From: Gnetum montanum
Taxonomy: Eukaryota > Streptophyta > Gnetopsida > Gnetales > Gnetaceae
NCBI GenBank assembly: GCA_015680685.1
Contig: MNCI01008931.1
Span: forward strand, 440,172-485,879
Reading direction: 5' to 3'
DNA: 45,708 nucleotides
Part shown: positions 20,524 to 32,064 of the stretch, piece by piece
Layout: each line of letters starts with the position of its first letter
How positions within the stretch are numbered: the stretch's first letter is position 1
The notes under the pieces: generated by a model
Database searches by the model: none
Seen by the model: only the letters and a program-made list of their open reading frames with translations
What the model was told of the DNA's origin: nothing
Position numbers and translations under genes: made by a program

Positions 20524-20771
20524 TGACTAAATTTAGCAAAAAACAATGCTACCCTCTCAGCAGATTTATAGTTGAAAAAATTGAGTAGAACATAATGTTT
20601 CCCTCTCAACTAATTTATAGTTAGTGATTGATTGATATTTTTTTTGATTTTTACGAATTAGTTTGGAGAGATTTTCTCCTTGATTTTTTCCATGTAATCT
20701 CTATATATACCTTCACTTGTAAACACGAAGTAATCAACAAAACTATTTTTCTTTCTTTTCAAATATTTCCA
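20524..20771 (+). repeat. Copia 3' LTR with internal tandem duplication
   Basis: Starts TGACTAAATTTAG after the purine tract and ends near TTTCCA. Its first ~50 bases are followed by a second, diverged copy of the same segment (the 'ccctctca..' to 'atttatagtt' block appears at about 20551-20572 and again at about 20601-20623), which accounts for its extra length over the left LTR. Confidence 0.75.
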
Positions 20772-22981
20772 ACCTCCTTCCATGAGTTACTAGAGGACCT
20801 CATTAGCTTTTTCCTTCACCATCTAAATATGTTTCTTATTGATTTATTTTTGTAGACCAACTTGATCTCTATAGTGATTTTTACTCTCTCAAACTTGAAA
20901 GCCTCATTTTTCTAGGTAGATACCTCTATTGTAGATTCATGGTAAAGAGCTCAGACTTCCTCCATGGAGAGATTTCTATTTTTGACTATCAATATCCTTA
21001 GTTCATTGTTCACTCTAGCTAGTTGCTCCTACTATTAATGAATGAAATCTTGCATTTGCTACTTCTACACATCAACATTCTACAGGTGATGATTTTCTAT
21101 AGTCAAAGTTATATTCTCCTAGTGAGTTTGGTCCATGGCCTTTTGGATATTATGCATGGTGGCATCAGCCAAGGATTGATCAAAGATCATAATCTCCTTT
21201 GCACCCTTAACCTTTTAAAGCTTGTTCTGAAGTTGTTGAATAGCTTCATCATGAGTCAGTGTGGGGTTGAGAAATGCAGGATTAGCGAGGCGAGCTCTTA
21301 ATACAACAACCTCCATAACCAAGTGTTGGTTTTGAGCTTGAGCTATTTTGAGTTGCCCCTTCATGATAATGCATTTGCCCCTTGCTTCTAACAACTCCAA
21401 CTAGGTTGTAGTGATTGTATCCATAAGGTCAAAGACATCAAGAATTAGTTGCTCAGTTTCCACTAGTTAGTCCAGTAACTCCCTGTGCTAGGCTACGCCC
21501 AATGTACTACTAACTATTCTTGTGGACATCTGCACATGTCTAAGTGTAGAAACATCTAGTACAGATGCCATAGGTGCATTTAATACTTTGGTAATTCTAT
21601 TAGCAACCATCTCTGCTATTGTCTCCTACCCATAGAGCTGCATCACCAAGAAAATTATCTTCTCACCCTCCTCTAGAGGCACTAAGAAAGTAGTGGCATT
21701 CCTATAGATTTTTAGGAATTTATACTATTGTTAGAGAGATATTGTTACCTCTTGGATGCTAGGATGTGATCTTTCAGGAACTTATTTTCCTTTAGCTAAG
21801 AAAATTGGCCCACCTCCCTCCATCTAGCTAATGATTTAAGCCAATTCATTAAGGTGATTCATCACTAGGTACTACACAGATGGATCACCACCACTCATTC
21901 TTGCTTATTGCTCCTGCTCATGTAAGAGTTACTCTCAAATCTTGTGCATTTTTTCAAGGGTAGCATGTAACTTCAATGTTATTTCATGAGTGGGTAGTGG
22001 AGGTGGTGGTTGCTACTCCTCTTTCTTGATTGTGGTAGGGGTCTTGTATTTCATCATTTCTACCTAAGAGGTAGAAGGGTCATGCTTGATTGTATCATTG
22101 ATGTAGTGAACTATTCCTAACCTTTTGCAAAATTTTTTGATGAGGTAGGGAAAGGGAAGGGCCTTTCTTCCACATTCATTTTTCTTAAATCACTTCTCTA
22201 TCTCCAGATAGATTAGTTGTGGAAGGTTCACAAGGAATCCTTCACTCAGAGCAACACACACATGGGTGGAAAAGATAGTCATCTTACTAGGCCTCACTGT
22301 TGGATTGAGGTGATAAGCTACTATCTTGAAATATATGTGTACTGTTAGGGTGAGTGCATCATGCTCCTTGAGCTCCACTCCATAACATTGCTAGGTCCAC
22401 TCCTTCTTTGCCTCTTGATTTGCTTGTGTGAAGATCTCTACCAAATTTGTTCAAATATCAAGAAACCCAAGGACCTATGAAATGGCCTTCACCATGTAGG
22501 ACACTTGAATGTCTTTGATCTTCACAATGGCTCCTGCTTGCTTACCCTTCTAGAAGAGATATATCTCTCGCATGTACCATTTTCCACTGGAAAAGATGCT
22601 TGGTGACATGGGAGAGTTCTACAACTGTGTCTTGACTTCTGCTAAAGCATGTTCCAAGAATGTTCCAAAGTTCAATTCTTGGAAAACTGAATGTTGGATG
22701 TCATGAGGCTTGATTTGATCAAGATAGGCCTGAGTCAATGTGACCTCAAGTCTTGGCACCGATCCTAGTGCCTCATCTTGATGGGATTGTTCAGTTATAG
22801 CCACATCCTTGGGAATTTATTAGATAGATTCCACTTCAAGCTCCTCCTGAAGAGATCTCATCGCATGAGTCTCTGCTACCTATTCTTGAGCTTGTTCTTA
22901 CTACTCTCTTCTAGCTCTAGGTCATTTGTCCCTTGGCTGGGATGGTCCTCCTTCCTATAGGTGTTTCAATCTAGGTGCCAT
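20772..22981 (-). pseudogene. Element 2 aORF, N-terminal and central part (degraded)
   Basis: ATG at 22981 opens MAPRLKHL, aligning with MASKCGQQ of Element 1. One frame is kept at 22981, 22804, 22378 and 21400. Conserved domain blocks are YFKIVAYHLNP, VCVALSEGFLVNLPQLIYLEI and ALPFPYLIKKFCKRLGI (about 22330-22110), matching Element 1 and, from memory, the 'putative plant transposon protein' domain. A proline-rich linker (QPPPPLP, about 22010) and a long coiled coil (for example 21400-21215) follow. Roughly 955 codons are expected when joined with 15888-16544. Numerous in-frame stops are present. Confidence 0.68.
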
Positions 22982-23010
22982 CTATAATCACGACATGACC
23001 AAGGATTAAA
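22982..23010 (-). promoter_or_regulatory. Candidate 3' splice site before the Element 2 aORF
   Basis: TTTTAAT (about 23009-23003) and GTGATTATAG directly before ATGG are at the same offsets as TACTAAC and GTGATTGCAG in Element 1. The intervening TTGGTC and TGT blocks are also shared. Confidence 0.38.
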
Positions 23011-23427
23011 ACTTATTGTATAACTTTGAAACATTTGGAATACCTTATCTCTTTGGGTAATTACACTTGGCTAAGTTGTGATCATGATCAATTTGATTAT
23101 TTTAATATTATTTTATTATTATCTAATTAAATAGGTTACCAAAGTGTGTTGAAAGTGTTACATGCCATAGGTTGATGATTTAATATTATTTTATACATTA
23201 AATCCATTGGGGAGTTACAAAAATTCTAAAATTTTTTTTCTCAAAAACCTAAGGTTTGCAACCTCCATAATATAAAGAAACCTCCAATAACTACAAGACT
23301 GAAGAATGGAGTGAATTAAATAAAAGGCTTGAAAGTTACAATCTTTGGAAGGTTTTGAGCTCTGAAAAATTCAAAAAACTCTCTTTACATTTGAAGCAAA
23401 TGACAAAAAATTCCTAAGTGGTGGGAG

Positions 23428-23530
23428 CTATATATATAATTTTTCCCGTGCATTGACTAGGCCTCGTCAACAAGGCTTAGTCAACTTGGTTAATTGCATC
23501 GACTAGGCATAGTTGACATAGCTATTAACC
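23428..23530 (-). promoter_or_regulatory. Internal U3-like promoter upstream of the Element 2 aORF
   Basis: On the minus strand a run of short repeats (GTCGATGCAA, CCTTGTTGACGAGGCC, CTAGTCAATGCA; 23530-23448) is followed by TATATATATA (23438-23429). Very similar units make up the U3 of the Element 2 LTR (CCTTGTTGATGCAA, CCTCGTCAATGCA; 32040-31921). The location matches the Element 1 internal promoter, but the repeat type has switched to that of its own LTR. It lies about 450 bases upstream of the aORF ATG. Confidence 0.5.
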
Positions 23531-25019
23531 ACCGTTAACAAAGTTAAAATTCAAAAAACAAAAGTTTGAAAATCCAATCAAAGCCCAAGAAGCCAAGAAC
23601 ACAATGAGGTACATGGAGAGGACTTGAGATTTCACAAAAGATGAAGAATGATTGGAGACATGCCTTAAGGAGCACATAGTTGGATGTAACCAATGGGAAA
23701 TGCAAAAGATTTGATTGCAAAAAATGTTTAACGATAAGGTACTTAACTATCCCAACCAAGAAACATGCAAGTCAATCCTTCCCATAGTAGGCTCATGCCC
23801 TCTTTCACCTTTGCATACCTCAACTAAGGATTCTGTGGATCCCATAGTTGATTAATGGTTATGAAAAGTAAGGACCGAATTTGGAAGAATCTATCCAAAA
23901 ACTTCAACACATCAAACTAAGACATTGAAAAAAAACATGGAAATCGTGTTCACATGAAGACCTTATGGAAAGTGAGGTGAGTTATGGGAAGTATTTATGG
24001 ATGATATAGAAAGTCGAATGGATTTTCCAATTGTGGTCACATGAAGACCTTTATGAATTTTATGGTTAAATGACTCGATAAAGTCCATCCTTAGTCCAAA
24101 TCAAAACCAACCACTTTTAGTGACTTTGCATCATCACTCTAGGACCAGTCCACCCCCTCAAGACACAAGAATGCTCCCACATACAACCATTGTTTCTTAT
24201 TTGAGAAGAAAAGATAAATAGAAAGTGAGAAAGGACCTTAGTTAGAGGGGACCTTCATGCATGGGTAACATGTCTTTCTAGTCTCATAAATAGTGTTTGT
24301 AGCCTATTATTTTTTCTAAGGGGTGTGCTTTGAATTCCCATAATGTGTTGGTTTTTTTATTTTTTGTTATTTTTTTTAATTTTATGTTTTTATGGATTTT
24401 TGGATGCGAACCACACCATGCAAAGACTTATTCAACTTCCTATTATTGGTTGACATGGAATAGTAAGAAATCCATGAAAAACACTCATGCACTCAAGTGA
24501 GTAGAGAGGCACAAAGAGTACCAAGTCTCCTTGAAGTCACACCCTTTATGAGCCTTTGAATCATTCCAAATTTTGAAAATTATTAAGGTCACATGTTTGT
24601 TACAGTTTCGTTAATGGAAAGGAACCTCATATTCCCAAAACTAGAAAGACCATAGAGTTGGTGGGTGGATGGATGACATGGACTCACTGCCTATTTCATG
24701 AAAAAGAAACATTCTCTTAGTCATCAACCATCAAAATTCAAAAATAGAAACCAAACATTAGCAATCAAAAATATTAGGTACAAACCACCATTAGCAAATA
24801 GCTACAACATCACTATGTCTTGTTGGTAATAAAGTAATTTTGTTAGACAACAAGGAAATTTCAAATCAAAATAAAGGAAAATATAAAAGGAATTGTAAAA
24901 TATTCAAGAAAAATAAAACATATTAACAATTTTGTAAAACAAAAAATTGGAAAAATAACAATGTAAAACAAAAAAAGTAAAAAAGTTGAAGAGCCAATTT
25001 AATGATTAGCATAGATGAT
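23531..25019 (-). other. Spacer between integrase and the internal promoter
   Basis: No coding frame. 24200-24720 matches the Element 1 spacer. 24830-25000 is A-rich on the plus strand, as is 9780-9860 in Element 1. Confidence 0.55.
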
Positions 25020-28000
25020 CATGTTCCCCAAGACTGAGTTGAAAGGAGAAGATCTAAAAGATTGAGTGTGGTTGTCCATTTGATGAGGCATTGATTTCAC
25101 TAACTTACTTAAACTCATGGAAAGGTTTTATTTATTGCATGTTGAGTAGCTAGTTTTTGTTTGGGCTCTTAGGTTTGTAAATTAACATAACCCCCAAAGG
25201 AAAGGTATTATAAATGATGTAAGGCCCTTTCCACAATGTTTAGAACTTAGTTTGTTGAGGTACATGTATGGGATTCTAGTAGAGGACCTTGTCTCGAGGT
25301 TGAGATTTTACTTTTTGTATTCTAAGGTTATGGCATTATTTACTAAATGCTTTGTGCACTTTATTCAAAGATAAGGATACCAACCAATTTGCATCTAGCA
25401 CGTTAAGGTTGATCAATCTCTCTTTTTATGCTAGGATCAAGTTAAGGTCTATATCATAGGCTATTGATAGTATATGGAGCTCAGATTGAATTGAAAGAAT
25501 CGGTAATTTTCCATACACTAGCTCATAGGGAGAGTAGCCTATAGGGAGCTTTGATGTAGAGAGGTAGGCCCAAAAGGAATCATTTGGTTTCTTGCTCTAG
25601 TCTCTCCTATATTTGCTAATTATTCAAGTTAAAATATTAGTATTCTTCCTATTGGTAACCTCTACTTGACTGTTGGCTTGGGGGGTGACATGGTGTTGTG
25701 AGCTTATGTTTAACTCTGAGGCATTGCATGAGCTTGCGAAAAGTAGCACCTATAAAATGAGTACGATTGTCAGAAATTAGTGCACATGGAACTTCAAACT
25801 TGTTTATAACATTTTGTTATACAAATTGAACAACAATGGAACATGTACAATCTATGATAGCTACTGCTTCTACCCATTTGGTACAATAGTAAATAGCTAC
25901 TAAGGTTCCTCCATTTGAATGGTCATCCCACCATCTTGTCGACATCGTTCACAAAAGTAGATGAATTGGTGGATGTCCCTAAAGAGTGTTGGCTAATAGT
26001 ACCATGCCATCAAGATTTTAATGACTGTGTATCCCCCTACATAGTGGTCCCTACAAGGACCCTCATGAGCATCTTGGACAATGTGTAGTTGAGCAAGATT
26101 AGGAACACACTAATGAACCATGCCATCAATGCACACCTTTTAAAGATGTCCATTAATCTCCATGAAGCATTTGGCTTGATAAACAAGCTATTGTTTATTT
26201 GGAAAATCTAGGTCTTGTGGTATCTCTTGAGTTAGAGGATAAGTGAGGATGCCATTGTACTATTTGGATTCAATGGATGCTTGTTCATTTATTGCACTAG
26301 CAAAGAGGAGTTCATCAAGAAATTAATTAGAGAGTGGACTCTCATCCTCTTTGTTGTCCATCATAATTGAGAAAAGTGATTAGTAACCACATTCTCAATC
26401 CCCTTTCGATCTACCATTGTAAGATCAAACTCCTGTAAGATCACCAACCATCATATAACACAAGCGCTTACCATTGGTTTATTCATTAGGAAGTGGATGG
26501 CACTATGGTTAGTATGCATAAACACCTTGTACCCAAGAACATAGTGCCTAAACTTCTCCAAAGCATGCATTACAATCATAAGCTCTTTCTTGGTTGTGTT
26601 GTGATTTAGTTATGCATCCATAATTCTTTGGCTTGGACAATGGATGTAATATGGACGTTTTTGATCATCTAACCCATAAGCACAACTCCCAAGGCATATT
26701 TTGATGCATCTATCATAATGTGAAATGGTCAAGACCAATCATGTGCTCATAGAATTAGAGTCGCCACCAACTTCTCATTAAGCTGCTAGAATGTCTTTTC
26801 ACATTTCTTGATTTGTATGAATAGAGCATCTTTCTTGTAAGCTTAGCCAATGGTTTTGCAATCTTAGAGAAATTCTCTATGAATCGTTGGTAGTAGCTAA
26901 TGTGTCCAAGGAATGATTAGATAGCCATAATGATTTCTAGTTGGTGTATTATTTCTTGGATGACCCAAATCTTTTTAGCGTCAATCTCAATCCCTAATTG
27001 ATAAATCCTTTGCTTGAACACAATTTCCTCGTAGATCATGAGATGGCTCTTTTTCCAATTGAGTAAAAAATGAGTCTCAATGTACTTTTTAAGCACTTGC
27101 TCAAGCTACATGAAGGCTTTCTCAAATGTAGTGTCATAGGTGGAGAAGTCATCCATGAACACTTTCACGTCACTACCAATCTACTGCTTAAAAATGATCA
27201 AGACCAAGCATTGGAAAGTTGCAGAGGCATTGCACAAACCAAAGGGCATTTTACAATATGCAAAAGTCCCATAGGGACTTGTGAATGTTGTTTTGGCCTA
27301 ATCCTTAGGCACGATCTAAATTTGGTTATAGCCATTGTAACCATCCAGAAAGCTATAATAGTAATGCCCAAAAATAGTATCCAATACCTTGTCCAAAAAT
27401 GACAATGGAAAATGATCTTTGAATGTTGCCATGTTCAATAGGCTAAAATCAATATAAACTTGCCACTTGCCACCTTTATTTGGCACAATTTCAAGTGGTC
27501 TAATCCACTTACTATCCACAATTGGATAAATGAACCCTACCCTAAAGAGTTGTTTAATTTTCTCTTTGACGATCTACTTCAATTTCGGGTTTAGCTGCCG
27601 CTAAAACTACCTCTTTGGCTTCATAGCTAGATCATTATAGATGAAATGCTAGCATATCCTAGAATCAATGCCTATTAATTCAAGATATGACCAAGCAAAG
27701 GCTACTAGCCATTTTTTGACCACCTTCAACCACATCCTTTTCTACTTAGGAGCAAGGTTGGCATTAATTATCATTAGCTTACCATTTTTCAAGAATGCAT
27801 ATTCCATGGTAGTAAGTAGAGTTTTCAATTCTAAGGGCTCTTGTTTAAAACTATTAGGGATTTCCAACTCTCTCCAATTAGTATCATTAGGTTCATCATC
27901 AAAGAGTCAACTTGCTCTAGTTCATCCATGCCTACAACATAGGCACAAGTTAGGCTCTTAGTAGGTTCCATGCAAAGTGTGTTTCTTTTAGAATTAGCTG

Positions 28001-28700
28001 TGAGTCACTAGGTGCCCTCCTATTTTATGGTTGCTATGTACAGGCACTTTTGGATTTCATATTCATCTAAAAATTTCTTACATGCTTTGATTGATATGCT
28101 TTTGATAGACCAAAGTTTTTGCACATAGTTGCACCCAGTATCACTATATGCAATGCATGGAACTCTCTTTGTCTTAATCTTTTTGAATGCATTTTTCTTG
28201 GAAATCTCCAAGGAAAGATATCTTATGCTCATTCACACATCAACAATGCACAACCAAGCCTTCCCATAATGATTGGGAAGTTCCCCATGAAATTGTCAAC
28301 TTTGATCATTAGAAAATTAGCAAGATATGACCACACATAAATAGTGATCACAATGTTCTCCACTAATCCTAAGGAAACATTGATGGGCTGATCTACCAAT
28401 TCTAAATGGATATTGGTCTTCTTATGAGGTGGTATGTTCCAAGCATTGTACATTTCATGGGATATTATATTAACATTTGAACTTGAAATGAGAAGAGCCT
28501 TGCATGGCTCATTTCTAGTAATCTACAAGTAGATGAGAGGACTTCTAAGATCAACTCTTTTTCTAGAAAGGTTTCCAATCTGGATCTAATTGGATACAAT
28601 GTGGGTTAACATGATTGTGTGGATCTTGGAAGGCATTTGTTTTCAAGGGCTCTCCAAAGGAATGAATGTAGAGGATGAAGGAGATATACAACAATTAGCC
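25020..28700 (-). pseudogene. pol: Element 2 pol: protease, RT, RNase H, integrase (degraded, Athila-like)
   Basis: Protease: LELVDQPINVSLGLVENI and FPIIMGRLGCALL (28400-28235). RT: KWIRPLEIVPNKGGKWQV, FKDHFPLSFLDKVLD and SFLDGYNGYNQI (27510-27320), then SPYGTFAYCKMPFGLCNA and the catalytic FMDD (27159-27148, intact). RNase H: SAIHFLMNKPMVSA and LQEFDLTMVDRKGIENVV (about 26500-26380). Integrase: zinc-finger region DAHEGPCRDHYVGGYTVIK with CERCRQDG (about 26080-25930), core SDNRTHFIGATFRKLM and TPCHP (about 25780-25680), and PIGYSPYELVYGKL (about 25540). The KDHFPL..FLDGY..Y wording is typical of the Athila lineage. RT-RNase H-integrase order is that of Ty3/gypsy. Multiple frameshifts and stops. 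This is the only pol that could have served both this family and Element 1. Confidence 0.85.
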
Positions 28701-28759
28701 CCATAATTTGGTGAGGGCTTTGTAGAACTATTGGTTCAAAAGAATGATCTTTTACAAGA

Positions 28760-30985
28760 TCTAGGGTCCAAACCACTCAGCTAAGGAGCCAGGTATAAGT
28801 TAACGACCCTAGTAGCATGACATTACTATGGTTGCATAGGAATTTTGCTCTACATGAATGGAGTAGGTGGTAATTGGATTAAGCATGGAGGAATAGGTGC
28901 TAAAGGATGAGAAGGATGTTAAGGATGTGGAGATTTTCCTCTAGGATATGTAAAATGAATTTTGCAGTACTCATGAGGGTAATAGTAATGCTAAAAGAAA
29001 GTGTGACTAAAAGAGTCACACCGAAACATGAGTTGTTGAACATAGTACCCATTGGATATAGATACCTATAAGGGTACTACTTCCTTGGTGGTGGCATCCC
29101 CCATTACTATGGATCTTGCAACTAATGATATTTCTTGTATGGTTGTGATGGAGCTCCACTTGAATAATAAGCTTGTTGTTACTAGTGAAACTACCTTAGA
29201 TTGCCCTGAGGATAAGGCAACCTTCTATATGCTTGTCTTCATGCTAGCCTAGGATTCAAAGCATACACCCAAGATTCCTGTAAGTGTGACACAACTGGAA
29301 AAAATCCCTTAGGATGTTTATATTGGTAAATGTCACACCCACCATCATCATCTAATTCTAACTCCACAACCTCTTCTACTATAGTAGCTTTTCCCTTATC
29401 CCTTTGGTAGGCACATTCAACTTTTTTTCTTCTCCTACGATCACGATCATTACCTTGTTCTTTGGATTCTTCTACAATTTTTAAAGTAGTTTGAAAATTT
29501 TCATTGAAGGATTTCCATATTTTGTCAACCTTATCAAAAATATTAGACACAGATTTTTGAATTGCCAAGGTTTTTCATTCCATCACTTTATCAAGTGGTA
29601 CCTTCTCCCCACTATCATAGAATTGGACCTTCTTCTTTTTTATGGAAGTGTCCCAATTATACTCAGCACTTTTCCATTTTCTCAAATTACCTTCTTTTTT
29701 TACAACCTAATCAATTAGCCTTTGAATCTAATGGACTCTTAGTTCTGATAGTCCCCCTTAGGCATAGATCCCAAAAGTGCTCCTCATTTCTAATTAGAGC
29801 CCATCTATGATATGGTGAAGTTTCTCTTTTTGAGAATAACCACAACTAGGATATCAGTGTAAAAAAGAGTAATACCTACCCATGGTTATGTCTAAGGATT
29901 CATAAGTTTCTTATCGCTAGCCTTGGATTTGTTTTCTCAAATTGGAGACTCTATAGTATGTATGATATTTTTCACTGAATATCTTGAGCATTGTACTCCA
30001 TCTACAAATTGATTCTAGCTCCAAGTAGTGGTACCAACTTTCTACTTCTTTTATGAATGTCCTGGGGAATAGATTAAGTTTCTACTAGCTATTTTCTATG
30101 TTTTTTAAGGAACAGGAATCATGAAAGTCTTAAAAATGGGTCTGTGGATCTAAGTTATATCCCCTCTCAAACTTGGGGATATTGTTCATATTTAGCCTCT
30201 TGTTTCTATTATCTTTCACATGCCTGGTTGGAATTTTGACTACCTTTCTAATGTTTAGCATTTTTCAACTTGCTAGCAAAGGCTCATCATCATCATAAGT
30301 TTTATGATCCCTATGATGTCCTATGCTACGCCTTTGTTCATGGTAGGGCCTATGATCATTATCCCTTTATTCACCTCCATCATGGTTTCATCCCCCATGA
30401 TTTTGATCAGATTCAGAGGAGGAGGAGGAAGATGCAGATGAAGAGGGTGAAGAGGGAGGAGGATTTCTACCACCATGGTATCTTCCACCTTCTCTTTGCT
30501 TTTCATAATCATGATTAGAAAGTTTTTCATCATTACAATGCTTGCTTGAGCCCCTACTTTGACTTCCACTTTTTCCTGAACTAGGTTTATTGATAGTGGA
30601 TTGCAGATTTGGGTTTAAGCCACCTTCACTAGAGTCCAGGGGTGGAGAATATTCACATTGAGAATCCCTAGAGGGAGAATCCTCATTTTCATTTTGGTTT
30701 AGCAAGAACATAGAGGTTAGTGAACCATTTTCCCTTTGTTGCTTCATGGTGCTTCTCCTAATGTTGATCCCTTTTTCTTTCTATTTCTGTGGGATGGTAC
30801 TCATGATAGTCATAATCCTACAAAACATATTCATCATGGAGATCTTGGATGTCCAATGTCTTAAGAGTTTGGAGTAGCATCCCAAGAATAGATCGGTCTG
30901 GTATAACTACTCATGTTAATGTAGGATGAAGGTAAAATTGGGGCATTGGTAGTTTTGACTCATCATGCCTATGAGAATAAGACAT
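28760..30985 (-). pseudogene. gag: Element 2 gag (degraded)
   Basis: Probable start at ATG 30985 (MSYSHRHDESK). A low-complexity S/P-rich region (30747-30390) is followed by DDDEPLLAS, the Gag core (KLNLFPRTFIKEVESWYHYL, YYRVSNLRKQIQ, LHHIIDGL; about 30090-29800), a KKEGNLRKWKS coiled region, a basic DRDRRRRKK segment (about 29450), YKHPKGFFPVVSHLQ (about 29300) and a P/Y-rich tail. It is homologous block for block to Element 1 gag. Several frames and stops. Confidence 0.75.
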
Positions 30986-31126
30986 TTTGGATCAGAGAAA
31001 AATTTAGTGTGCTTAAATTATAATTATAATTATTATTTTTTCAAATGATTGTAACCTTAGGATTCATTCCAATGATCTTAAATAATATTCACTAAGTCCT
31101 AGATAGTGCACTTATCAAACTACAAA

Positions 31127-31144
31127 TCCTTGGCAATGGAACCA
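31127..31144 (-). other. Element 2 primer-binding site (decayed tRNA-Asp type)
   Basis: The plus-strand reading tccttggcaatggaacca matches the recalled tRNA-Asp 3' end at 13 of 18 positions, with all five differences being C-to-T or G-to-A. It lies one base from the LTR. Confidence 0.68.
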
Positions 31145-31145
31145 A

Positions 31146-32064
31146 TGATGAGCTATGAGTAGACCCTATGCCCAACCATACAAATCACTAAGTGTTCACA
31201 TAAGATCCAACCGAGTTTTGTGAAATTATATCCTTCTAAGTATATAGGTCCCTAGGAAGTGAAACTAACTGTTGCAATCATTATCTTCCCAATTACACTT
31301 GTGAAATGTAAAGGTATGGTTAAGTGCAACTAAGGCATATGATTTTTATCATCTTTACATTTTATACTTTAAGTTGCCTAAGGGTAAAGAATAATGTATA
31401 AAATAAAATAATTAAATTGCTAATTTAATTTAACTAGCTACACCTAGCTAATCCTAACATGAGCATATGTTCCCACTTGTCATACACATCTTAAACACGT
31501 TTAACGCTACTAGATTACCAAACATTAAGCATTATTGGGATAACCAAGCATTAGGCATATGCTCAAAGTGATTATACTTATGTTCTTAATTAATCACTAT
31601 TTAAGCTAGCTTAATTTATTTTAATTTATCTTAATTACTTAAAGCATTAAAGAAAATTACATAAAACATTAAATGCATAAATAAACAATTAATCTATTTC
31701 AAAGTGTTGCAAGGTTTATCAAAAAGATCATCTTTATTACCACACACACTACAAGGTACAATAGTGCTCGAATAAAGATTTGTACACTCTTTGACTCCTA
31801 TTGCGAGCACTTAGAAAAATATTTTAACTTTCAAGCAAGAAAACTAGAAGAGCTTCACTACAACTATGGTCAAAGATGTCATTAACATGGTGAGTGAGCA
31901 CATATTTATAGGTAAAAATAGACATTGCATTGACGAGGCCATGTCAACACATCAAATCCCATGTCAATGTAGCCACATCAATGTGGTTGCATCAACAAGG
32001 TCACATTGACAAGGTTGCATTGACTTGGCTACATCGACGAAACCCAAGAAAACATGACTCATCA
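31146..32064 (-). repeat. Element 2 5' LTR (right copy)
   Basis: Starts TGATGAG and ends CTCATCA. TATA box CCTATAAATATG on the minus strand (about 31912-31901). U3 repeats of the CCTTGTTGATGCAA type lie at 31921-32040. It aligns with 14723-15632. Confidence 0.82.

Larger units (their letters stand above)
16545..20771 (+). mobile_element. Ty1/copia element nested in the Element 2 aORF
   Basis: Short LTRs (198 and 248 bp, starting TGAC), a Met-type PBS (TGGTATTAGAAC, 16743-16754), a purine tract (AGCTTGAGAGGGAG, 20510-20523) and a full gag-protease-integrase-RT-RNase H series on the plus strand. Integrase preceding RT defines copia. The short LTR and small size recall the Ale/Retrofit lineage. 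No perfect TSD was found (TCACC left, ACCTC right). Confidence 0.88.
14723..32064 (-). mobile_element. Element 2: Athila-like LTR retrotransposon with gag, pol and aORF
   Basis: Spans 17.3 kb, or about 13.1 kb after removing the nested copia element. The LTRs are about 910 bp with ends TGATGAG/CTCATCA, with a tRNA-Asp-type PBS at the right and a PPT at the left. Transcription order: gag (30985 to about 28760), protease, RT, RNase H and integrase (about 28700-25020), spacer, internal promoter, and aORF (22981 to 15888, split by copia). The TSD is unclear: TCAAC precedes the left LTR, while ACAAT follows the right LTR if it ends at 32064. TCAAC also occurs at 32062-32066, overlapping the LTR end. 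All frames are broken. It sits inside Element 4 gag. Confidence 0.82.

Noticed and set aside
30388-30747. Serine/proline-rich minus-strand frame as a host gene
   Set aside because: It lies inside Element 2 in the gag region and reads into DDDEPLLAS, which is shared with Element 1 gag.
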